Shown one piece after another: positions 57,070 through 64,000 of a stretch of 64,000 bases of DNA (the stretch's first letter is position 1; each line of letters opens with the position of its first letter). This DNA is from Symbiodinium natans (lineage: Eukaryota > Sar > Dinophyceae > Suessiales > Symbiodiniaceae). Location: the NCBI GenBank assembly GCA_905221605.1, contig CAJNDS010000302.1:959285-1023284 (forward strand), written 5' to 3'. The notes beneath the pieces were generated by a model, which saw only the letters and a program-made list of their open reading frames with translations, was not told where the DNA came from and made no database searches. The position numbers and the translations under genes were made by a program.

Positions 57070-58560
57070 TCATTTCGACTTGCTCTTCACACCGGAGCTT
57101 CGCAAGGTGTGCCTTCTAGGAGCTCGAAGAGGAGTTCTCTTCATTATTGTACGCTTGATGCGTTTGGCCGCTGGTCGCTTGGCGAGCCAGCCTCGCACTA
57201 GAGATTCTTCTGCTTCTCGCGCTGCAGCGAGCGGCAGCTGTGCTTTCTGCTGTCTTTTATGTTTTTTTTGTTCGGAGCACCACTGCTTCCAATCTTCACA
57301 AGTCCAGATAGAATGTCCCAATGCTCTGCAGAGGAGAACGCTTTCAGAGACAATATGTGTCAATGGAAAATGGGTCGCGAGGTAGTGCGCCATAAGCTTA
57401 ATGAAATGATAATAGCGCAGCTTTAGGGCTAACGTGGAGCGGTGCATTACGTTTGTGCTTCGAGACCACGAGTTAATCTCAGCATGTAATGCCTCGTTGC
57501 TCGACGTGCCGCTGGGTAAAAAAATGAGATGCTCATTAGGCATCGCGTGGCGAGAACGAACATTGTTCATAAGCCACTCAAGCCTATCGGGAGCACAGGC
57601 TGCCCACAAGATTTTAAAGATTTCCTTGTTGGGCCCAGCGGCTTTACGCTTCACCTCATGTGCAAATTTTGCACAGATGGCTGCAACACTTTTGATGAAC
57701 TCTGCCCTTCCATATAGCGGCGTCTCACAATCCAACGCAGCCAGCACATCGTTTGCTTCGTTCAAAGGCATTGACATTGATAAGATCATGTCTCTGCAGC
57801 TCGCCTCGGTCTCCTCAAGAGGTCTCGACATGTCGCCGTCGTAACAAGTGGACCAGAACGTCTTCTCGACGCTTCTATCAATGGCACATGCCTTTTTGAG
57901 CACGCTTCGCAAAGCCTTCGAACCCGGCGTTCGTTTACTCCAATGGCCGTACTCATACACAATAGCAAGATGCACGGGATCCAGCATCATTGATGTAAGA
58001 TTCGGGCAGACGCGCTGAAGTTCTTTGTAGAACTTCACAGAAGGGCTGTCTGTCGCAACGTGCATTACAGACTGCAGTTGCTCTGCCGTGAAGTTCTCTG
58101 TCAGGGCGGACACAATGTACTCTGACTTTTCTGACTGCAGAGGATGAAGGAGCAAGACAGCTCCTGATTTCCCTCGAACTGTTAGCAGTCGCCTCCAAGC
58201 CATGTCATCTGGAAAAGGAGCGTCTTGTCTTTCTTGAGCTGAAGCACGGTACGACGCCTGACCTCGAAGCTTTAGACACACCTTCAGAGTTGCGTCCATG
58301 CTCAGGTACACCCATTCTTTATTTGCCTCCAAATGCTTGCTCATGACGCTAGTTTTTTCTTTGAAAGCCGGTGACATCGTGATGTCTTCCAGCATTGGAA
58401 GCCAGTGCCTCACATCAGGCGGCAGTAACGTTGCAAGTTTGTTGCCGCACTTCATGGCTGTCATATGACAGCGAGGCCACAAAGCCCTCACCTGATATTG
58501 CGGATTGTCTGCAAACATGATCAACGCAAACACAGTATTTAGATCACAAGCGAAAGATTT
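57070..58560 (-). CDS. MULE-like DDE transposase, in frame after a TAG
   Basis: Open from the codon after the TAG at 58563-58561. GTG at 58533 or ATG at 58518 could serve as internal starts. Numbering from GTG 58533: 'VYLSMDATLKV' (D80), 'HVATDSPSVKFY' (D162), 'MMLDPVHLAIVYEY' (D185-x2-H188, the place of the CxxH of MULE transposases) and 'SSNEALHAEINSW' (E347). This is the RNase H-fold D-D-(C/DxxH)-E layout of Mutator-like enzymes, which cut and join element ends. The tail has a nuclear-localisation-like 'KRPAAKRIKR'. Part of its N-terminal DNA-binding region is likely upstream of the TAG. All catalytic acids appear present. Confidence 0.72.
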   Translation of the reverse strand, partial: KSFACDLNTVFALIMFADNPQYQVRALWPRCHMTAMKCGNKLATLLPPDVRHWLPMLEDITMSPAFKEKTSVMSKHLEANKEWVYLSMDATLKVCLKLRGQASYRASAQERQDAPFPDDMAWRRLLTVRGKSGAVLLLHPLQSEKSEYIVSALTENFTAEQLQSVMHVATDSPSVKFYKELQRVCPNLTSMMLDPVHLAIVYEYGHWSKRTPGSKALRSVLKKACAIDRSVEKTFWSTCYDGDMSRPLEETEASCRDMILSMSMPLNEANDVLAALDCETPLYGRAEFIKSVAAICAKFAHEVKRKAAGPNKEIFKILWAACAPDRLEWLMNNVRSRHAMPNEHLIFLPSGTSSNEALHAEINSWSRSTNVMHRSTLALKLRYYHFIKLMAHYLATHFPLTHIVSESVLLCRALGHSIWTCEDWKQWCSEQKKHKRQQKAQLPLAAAREAEESLVRGWLAKRPAAKRIKRTIMKRTPLRAPRRHTLRSSGVKSKSK

Positions 58561-58563
58561 CTA
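58561..58563 (-). other. In-frame TAG between polyprotein and transposase
   Basis: The codons read ...GAG CTG ACT TAG AAA TCT TTC GCT TGT GAT CTA AAT ACT GTG. There is no other stop from 63732 to 57070 in this phase. It could be a nonsense mutation in one long polyprotein, a readthrough site, or a true gene boundary. Confidence 0.9.
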
Positions 58564-61500
58564 AGTCAGCTCGGAGACTTGCGCGTGACTCATGATCATC
58601 TCCTGTAAAAGCAAGTCTGCGAACTCGCGGGTGTAATAAACGTTCCGAACTCGGCGCACATCCAGTGATGTTCCAATTGCAGCTGCATTCACGTACCTTG
58701 GCCCACTGTAGTCGAAGATAAGACGAATATGCTTGTCGATGTGGTTCATATTGGACTCAAGCGGTGGGTTAACAGTCGCCCGTAGCGTCTCCGCACTGTG
58801 CTGCAGCAAGGATGTGGCCGCGCACTGAGACGAAGCAGCGTCGTCGTAGAGCGCTAGGATGACTTTGATTTGTTTTGTGCCGGAAGCCACGAACTGATTC
58901 TGAACAGTGTGATGTTTTTTCAAATGGGTCCGCAGATACATCAGCCGACTAAAAGAACGGAATGGACAAAACGGGCATGTGCGCTTGCCGCTCACAGCCT
59001 TGCAATTGGAAGACAAGTTCTCCAGCATGTCTGTAACTTCACGCTCCAAAGACTCCAAGATGTTGTCAGAAATGAAAGGGCAGCCCTCCGAATCGAAATC
59101 TATTCTCGACGCCACCAGAGATGGCAGACTATTGCCCTCGTCATCAGATTCTTCAGAACTGCAGCCTGCGACCATGTCCAAAAGCTCGTCACTGTTTGCA
59201 GTATCTGCTTCGTGTGCCGTTTTTGGCCAGTAGGACACGATAGTGCTGCGGTCCACTGCACTTGCAAAAGCTTCTTGAAACTCTGCAGCGCTCACTCGGA
59301 AACCTTGCTTTCCGTCAAAGATCATAACACTGTCCCTCTTACTTGAAAATTGGTCTGCGACGCAGTGAGGACGACCTTTGCCTTCTGAATGAAGCATGAA
59401 GGATTGAACTTTGTCATGTGGAAGACCCATAACTGAACTTAAATCAGCCTTGTAAAGAGCCTGCGCGCTGCGATAGGATCTGTAGCCAACCTCCGCAGCT
59501 TCCTTGTTAGCGTCGAGGCTCACATCTTGAAGAGAAGACACGATACTGCAGCGAAGAACGGGAGCTGTGTGCCATAGAGCGCACGGTATGCAATTGCCGG
59601 CTTGAGCGCAAACTTCAGGAAGTGATTGTCGAGGCGGAACTGGAGTTGATTTTTCTCGAAGTCCAGAAAGAAAGTCTCGCCCGATCTTCTGAACAATCTT
59701 AACCTTGAAGGACAGTTTCTGCTCAATTGCTTCCTCGCAAGACTTGCAGAACTGTGGAATGTCGACAATTACATTGCGCGATACTCGCATTCCGTCGAAG
59801 TGCAGCGAAACATGAAGCGGCTTCTGGTCTTGTTGCAAAACGTGTTCGGACCAACACTGAAGAATGCGATCTTCAACTGCGTGCCACATCAGCGAAAACA
59901 CAGTAGCTTCAGGGAATGTTTTGCTTTTGACATCCTTGAGACTCAGGTAGTCACCATGAAGAAGGTTGCACGCTGTCCAGCGGAGATATAGAGAAAGCTT
60001 CTGAAGCGACTTTACATCCTCGTTGTCCTTGAAGTTGTCAGGTATGCGACCACCGTTCACCACTATATTCACCAGGTCCTTGCCTTCACTGTGATGTGCT
60101 TTGATTCTGCGAAAGAAATCATCGCGCTTGTAAGCAAGCTCATACAGCAGCTCACTCAGCTTCTTTGGCAAAGCTGGGCTGGGCTTCAGCTTCTCCAGGA
60201 TTTGATAAGTAAGAGTCAAGCAGCAGTTCTGAATATCCAGATCCACGCAATGAGCGTCCAGCACATGTGCTTGAAGTCTTCGAGACATAGCCTGTGCACT
60301 GCCAGCACCACTGTAACGACGAGGCTTCACTGAGTAGATCGGCTCCGCAGGATAGTGATATTTGATCCGCTTGGAGACCAAAGCAGTGGTCCGCAAATCA
60401 GAATCTTGTAGTGGAGAAGACAACTCTTGCGACTGCGCATCTTTTGGTCTGTAACGAATTCGCTGAGAAGTTTTCACGCTAGTCGAGGTGTCAATGTCAC
60501 CTCGAAGAACACGTGTGATGCTGTCTTCGTGAGCCTGAAGCTTTAGCAGCGCATTCCTGTGTGCTTGCAGAGCGTCGCTTCGATCAGCATGCTTTCTGCC
60601 CTTTTTACCATCGGAGGTACTGAGACGCTGACAGGCGTTCTTGTGATATGCTTCCAAAACTTCAGCGTTGCGCCTGCGAGTACCATGCGCGAATGCATAG
60701 TTCCGCAACTTCTGAATGTCGTGTTGCTCCTCAAACTCCATTCTGACACTTACTTCGTCAGCCGGAGCCAGCATAGTTTCGAAACCATGCGCAAACTTCA
60801 GGAAAGGTAAAAAAGATCCTGGCTTCACTTTGCTCGTCTTGTGCTTGATGATGCCAGGTCGAAGCACGCACTGCGATTCCACTGAATCCCACAATGCTTC
60901 TTTTGTTTGGTTTGGAATTCCTGCGTTCTTCAAGGTCAGCTTCCTGAACTCGTGATACGTCAGCAACTCCATGCCAGAAGAAAGCATGGTGTCGAACAGG
61001 AATTGTCGTAAATTGTCCCACTCGTTGCCTTTTTCATCTCGTTCCTTTTGGCTTTCAGCATCGGCTTCCAGCACAGCAGCAAGGCCCAGATCCTGCTCCT
61101 CTTGCACTTGTCTTTGCCGAATTGGTAGGCTGCAGGCTTGCCTCATGACGTCTTCCGTGAGGTAGTTGTCTTCGCCGTTGCAGTAATTTTCGATGAACTG
61201 ATAGCATTCATCGCGACCGTGAAGACGTTCAAATGCCCATTGCACTCGAAGCCCTGCGATGGAGGCTTGCGAGGTAGCAAGAAACTTGTTGAGGCTGGGA
61301 TCCGCTGCAAAGATGCCGTCCTTCTCATGATCAGGGTAGTTGGCGAGAAACTTCTCGTGTATGAAACGAGCTTTGGCTTTCCACACAAAGCCACGTCTGA
61401 ACATTGAATTGAAATTGGCCGAAGTGACGCCGCCGAAGGTCATCATTCTATTCATTTCGAGTCGCTTCCAGGCGATGATGCGCCACATTCGAGTAGTGTA

Positions 61501-63732
61501 GCCGTATGGCTTGCGGCCCATTATGCCATCTCCAGACATAGTTTTCTTGAAGAGATCAATGTGAAGCTTCTTGCTACTTTCTGGCGCCTCTTGACCAGTC
61601 AAAATAAAGCACTTAGCCAGCGACTCCGCCTGTTTGCGAAGTTCTTCTTCCATGTGCCACACATTCGGGTCGAAGAACACGTGGTGCTGCTTGTACATCT
61701 CCGAAAGATGTAATGAGTACAGACTCTGCCCAACACCGCCTGGAGATATGCCAATGAAACATCTGTCGATGTTTAATCCCCGCTTCGCCAACGCGAGCGC
61801 TGCTTGAAAGCATTGAAAGACATTGAAGTTGCACCAGAATGTCTGTGCGTAAAATCGCTCCAAGCGCTGCATATTGGACTGGAGAACAGGATCCAGCAGA
61901 TTATGTGGAATGTGCACGTAGCAGTTGTTCGTCGGACTTTTTTTAACTGCTTCGATGTAGTGCTCTGAGTCTGGGCGATCATACGCAAAGCAGACGTCAT
62001 TGTAGCAATTCGCTGCCTCTCGCTGGTCTTCGGTTTCGCACCATTCAACAAGAAGCGAGAACATGCGCGTCTGCATTAGCTCGAATTTCAAAGCGCAACA
62101 TATCTTCCAAGCTTTGTCCGCCAAGGCATTGGTCCATGACTCATCGCTTGGCTTGTCTTCATCAAAGACAGGTTGCTCATCCGGATTCGCGTCGAGACGC
62201 GGAGTCGCTTCAACTTTTTTCTTGCTTCTGGCAGCACGACGACAGTTCTCTAGAAATAGAGCTTCACTCGCAAAGTTCTGAGAGTCGCTCACGATCGCAG
62301 TCGCGATGGCTTGATTATCCCTGCGCACATCGTCTTTCATTCGTCTGTAGATTCCTTCCAACTCAGTGAAGAAATTCGAGATCCGATGAAGCACAGCCTC
62401 AGGAGGAATTCCTCCGAACGTCACGAAAGAGCCGTCGTCGTTGTAAATATACAAGAAACCCTTGTGAACTCTAACGTGTCTTCCACCCTCCACAAGCCAC
62501 AAAAATGTGGCAGCATCTGCCAGTGTGATCTTGTCCGCAATATTCTTTTCAGAAATGTAAGCGGCCACCATCATAAGCCGCATAAGGTCTTCGGACATTG
62601 TAGGAAAAGCCTGCCTGAGCTGAAAGAGCGATTGATCGGTCTTCTTGAGAATCTCCTCACTGTTGTGTTTCAAGTCGGGCGTCACGTGGTTCAACTCGGA
62701 CGCTATGCAGTGTTTTGACTTCTCAAACATAGATTGGAACTGAGCCGATGATTTATCGGCTCCTGCCATGAGTCTTCTTTTCTTAGCAGCCTGTGGCACC
62801 TCGTCAGCGTCATTCTCCATAAGAATACGCATAGCCGAATTAAACTCATCAACAAAGGGATCGTCTTCATTTGCTGCAGTCCCAGACAAGCGAACTTGAA
62901 AAGGTTCAGTAGGCGGAATCGCAGCATCGGCACATGATTCCGCTGCTTTGGCGAGCAACTGTTGTCTTCTGATGTCCATAAGCTGCGAGACAGATGCTTG
63001 AAGATCTGGAACTTCGTCGACGAAGCCATCTGGAAGATAGTTGGGATGCACGCAGACAACTACCATCTTGATAATTTTTACGTCGTAGTACTTCTCCAAG
63101 ATCCAGCGATATATGTTTAATTGGAGCCGATAATGGTGTCCTTGACAGTCCGGCAAGTCTTGCAGCGGCACTTTCATGTTTTTGCCGTAACTGTTGAACT
63201 TATCCTTCAACTTCTCGCTGCGTTTCCAGTCCAGTAGAATGAATTCGCTGGAATCTTTGATCTTCAGAACGACGTCGATTGATCCAGCTAGGTCCTCCTC
63301 CGGGGCATGAACACACCATTCGGTTCGAAATACTTCGACATTGCCCATCTTTTGAAGTGCGCGGATAGCAGCATTAAGTTCACCCTCCATGCAGCCAGAA
63401 CAAATCTGATAGCCATTCAGTAAATGTTCAAGCATTGCATGCATCCACGTGCCGCAGTTCGCTGCGCTTTCCCTTTTGAGATTCCAGATATCAGTAATCT
63501 CGTTATCGTGAAGCACGAGTTGCGTCATGATGTCGTCCCACGTGTTCAGCTCCGCACGGCTTGCAACGAACAATTCGCAAATCTTGCTGAGGTCTGGCGG
63601 AGTTTTCTTGAGCTCTTCTACGAGATCTGCCTGGTAGAAGAAGTCCATGCCGATTAGCATGGCGCCAATAAGTTTGAAGTCTGCATCGGGCGCAACATAT
63701 TCCTTTCGAGGCCAATTTCGACCAGACTTCAT
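58561..63732 (-). CDS. Multidomain element polyprotein: RecB-like nuclease, P-loop/SF3-like, palm-like, cysteine protease, C2H2
   Basis: 1,723 residues from ATG 63732. Nuclease: 'GTWMHAMLE' (94-102), E138, 'GSIDVVLK' (D153), 'LLDWKRS' (D168, K170) and 'QLNIY' (204-208), a complete RecB/Cas4-type PD-(D/E)XK set. P-loop 'IGISPGGVGQSLYS' (~660) has Gln for the usual Lys; later 'MMTFGGVTSANFNSM' suits an SF3/D5-like helicase. Palm-like: 'VDLDIQNCCLTLTYQI' (~1160) and 'VSLHFDGMRV' (~1313). Protease: 'CAQAGNCIPCALWH' (Q1376, C1380), 'GRPHCVAD' (H~1456) and 'VMIFDG' (D~1473), papain-like order. C2H2: 'CPFCPFRSF...THLKKHH' (~1583-1606). It ends in TAG, with the same frame continuing into the transposase. 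Roles in replication or excision are inference. Confidence 0.7.
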   Translation of the reverse strand: MKSGRNWPRKEYVAPDADFKLIGAMLIGMDFFYQADLVEELKKTPPDLSKICELFVASRAELNTWDDIMTQLVLHDNEITDIWNLKRESAANCGTWMHAMLEHLLNGYQICSGCMEGELNAAIRALQKMGNVEVFRTEWCVHAPEEDLAGSIDVVLKIKDSSEFILLDWKRSEKLKDKFNSYGKNMKVPLQDLPDCQGHHYRLQLNIYRWILEKYYDVKIIKMVVVCVHPNYLPDGFVDEVPDLQASVSQLMDIRRQQLLAKAAESCADAAIPPTEPFQVRLSGTAANEDDPFVDEFNSAMRILMENDADEVPQAAKKRRLMAGADKSSAQFQSMFEKSKHCIASELNHVTPDLKHNSEEILKKTDQSLFQLRQAFPTMSEDLMRLMMVAAYISEKNIADKITLADAATFLWLVEGGRHVRVHKGFLYIYNDDGSFVTFGGIPPEAVLHRISNFFTELEGIYRRMKDDVRRDNQAIATAIVSDSQNFASEALFLENCRRAARSKKKVEATPRLDANPDEQPVFDEDKPSDESWTNALADKAWKICCALKFELMQTRMFSLLVEWCETEDQREAANCYNDVCFAYDRPDSEHYIEAVKKSPTNNCYVHIPHNLLDPVLQSNMQRLERFYAQTFWCNFNVFQCFQAALALAKRGLNIDRCFIGISPGGVGQSLYSLHLSEMYKQHHVFFDPNVWHMEEELRKQAESLAKCFILTGQEAPESSKKLHIDLFKKTMSGDGIMGRKPYGYTTRMWRIIAWKRLEMNRMMTFGGVTSANFNSMFRRGFVWKAKARFIHEKFLANYPDHEKDGIFAADPSLNKFLATSQASIAGLRVQWAFERLHGRDECYQFIENYCNGEDNYLTEDVMRQACSLPIRQRQVQEEQDLGLAAVLEADAESQKERDEKGNEWDNLRQFLFDTMLSSGMELLTYHEFRKLTLKNAGIPNQTKEALWDSVESQCVLRPGIIKHKTSKVKPGSFLPFLKFAHGFETMLAPADEVSVRMEFEEQHDIQKLRNYAFAHGTRRRNAEVLEAYHKNACQRLSTSDGKKGRKHADRSDALQAHRNALLKLQAHEDSITRVLRGDIDTSTSVKTSQRIRYRPKDAQSQELSSPLQDSDLRTTALVSKRIKYHYPAEPIYSVKPRRYSGAGSAQAMSRRLQAHVLDAHCVDLDIQNCCLTLTYQILEKLKPSPALPKKLSELLYELAYKRDDFFRRIKAHHSEGKDLVNIVVNGGRIPDNFKDNEDVKSLQKLSLYLRWTACNLLHGDYLSLKDVKSKTFPEATVFSLMWHAVEDRILQCWSEHVLQQDQKPLHVSLHFDGMRVSRNVIVDIPQFCKSCEEAIEQKLSFKVKIVQKIGRDFLSGLREKSTPVPPRQSLPEVCAQAGNCIPCALWHTAPVLRCSIVSSLQDVSLDANKEAAEVGYRSYRSAQALYKADLSSVMGLPHDKVQSFMLHSEGKGRPHCVADQFSSKRDSVMIFDGKQGFRVSAAEFQEAFASAVDRSTIVSYWPKTAHEADTANSDELLDMVAGCSSEESDDEGNSLPSLVASRIDFDSEGCPFISDNILESLEREVTDMLENLSSNCKAVSGKRTCPFCPFRSFSRLMYLRTHLKKHHTVQNQFVASGTKQIKVILALYDDAASSQCAATSLLQHSAETLRATVNPPLESNMNHIDKHIRLIFDYSGPRYVNAAAIGTSLDVRRVRNVYYTREFADLLLQEMIMSHAQVSELT

Positions 63733-64000
63733 TTTTTGTAAAGCAAGTGTAGCGTCGAACTCTTCGGAAAACTCGTGAATCAGGGCGGTAACCTCGACGA
63801 AAAAACTTAGAAACGCTAAGAGGTTGCCTTATGGCAACTCTTACTCTGTATATATTTCACTACGCGTGTGGCAAGATGCAAGCCAGCCAGGTAGCGCTGC
63901 ATCCGACGACTACGTCATTGTAGAAGTACTTGTGTCCCTCTGACTCAAAGCGCAAGAATTCATCGGTGGGAAAGTGATTCAGTCTGGCCAGATCTGTACA
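63733..64000. other. 5' flank of the polyprotein ORF with a small hairpin
   Basis: No gene. GTTGCCTTATGGCAAC at about 63822-63837 forms a 6-bp perfect stem with a TTAT loop. No terminal inverted repeat partner was found at the left side. Confidence 0.5.

Larger units (their letters stand above)
57070..64000 (-). mobile_element. Large self-mobilising DNA element, right end outside the window
   Basis: Defined by the polyprotein and transposase frames in one phase. The set of nuclease, helicase-like, palm-like, protease and DDE transposase domains recalls the gene content of large self-synthesising transposons, but the transposase is MULE-like, and no protein-primed family-B polymerase or capsid protein was recognised. 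63733-64000 is the 5' flank and holds a small hairpin, GTTGCC-TTAT-GGCAAC (about 63822-63837). Confidence 0.6.

Overview
The window looks like nuclear DNA of a dinoflagellate, most likely a Symbiodiniaceae or Polarella type. I infer this from several things. TTTAGGG-type telomeric repeats are abundant and internal to the sequence. Degenerate copies of the dinoflagellate spliced leader (established sequence CCGTAGCCATTTTGGCTCAAG) stand just 5' of successive ORFs. Almost all ORFs from 0 to 34.5 kb lie head to tail on the minus strand. The retroelements carry DNA-methyltransferase-like and oxygenase-like domains. I see no bacterial operon signals, rRNA, tRNA or CRISPR. Several ORFs open with a non-ATG codon when extended maximally; where an ATG fits better I chose it and say so.

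Layout on the minus strand, right to left. 34.5-24.96 kb is a non-LTR retroelement of overlapping ORFs: two unknown ORFs, a C5-cytosine DNA methyltransferase, an endonuclease plus reverse transcriptase, and a second polymerase-palm-like domain. 24.9-10.0 kb is a close-packed array of ORFs, most preceded by a relict spliced leader. It includes a tandem paralogous pair, a small alpha/beta hydrolase and a ~2,190-residue protein fusing a hydrolase to a UPF1-like SF1 helicase. 9.47-3.68 kb is a decayed retroelement (gag-like zinc protein; 2OG-Fe(II) oxygenase-like plus MTase-like; RT plus RNase H) with split repeats at its 3' end. 3.58-0 kb holds a broken three-frame gene and tandem hydrolase pseudogene fragments.

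34.5-45.3 kb is a junk-rich boundary. It has minus-strand gag-like debris, a plus-strand ORF with another MTase-like domain (36.06-37.54 kb), tandem duplications, CTTCAAGGGG-type minisatellites, a 50-bp array, and an inverted, diverged copy (42.9-45.3 kb) of the left edge of the window. 45.8-56.7 kb is AT-rich and repeat-dominated: a large inverted satellite, an 8-bp microsatellite, interstitial telomeric tracts, and inverted satellite arms whose unit contains a telomere-like motif.

57.07-63.73 kb (minus) is the most striking object. It is a single reading frame of about 2,219 residues interrupted only by one in-frame TAG. In order it reads as RecB-like PD-(D/E)XK nuclease, SF3/D5-like P-loop region, polymerase-palm-like region, papain-fold-like cysteine protease, C2H2 finger and MULE-like DDE transposase. 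I infer a very large self-mobilising DNA element whose polyprotein could carry its own protease. The same palm-like signature occurs next to the retroelement reverse transcriptase at 25 kb, which suggests a domain shared between unrelated dinoflagellate mobile elements.
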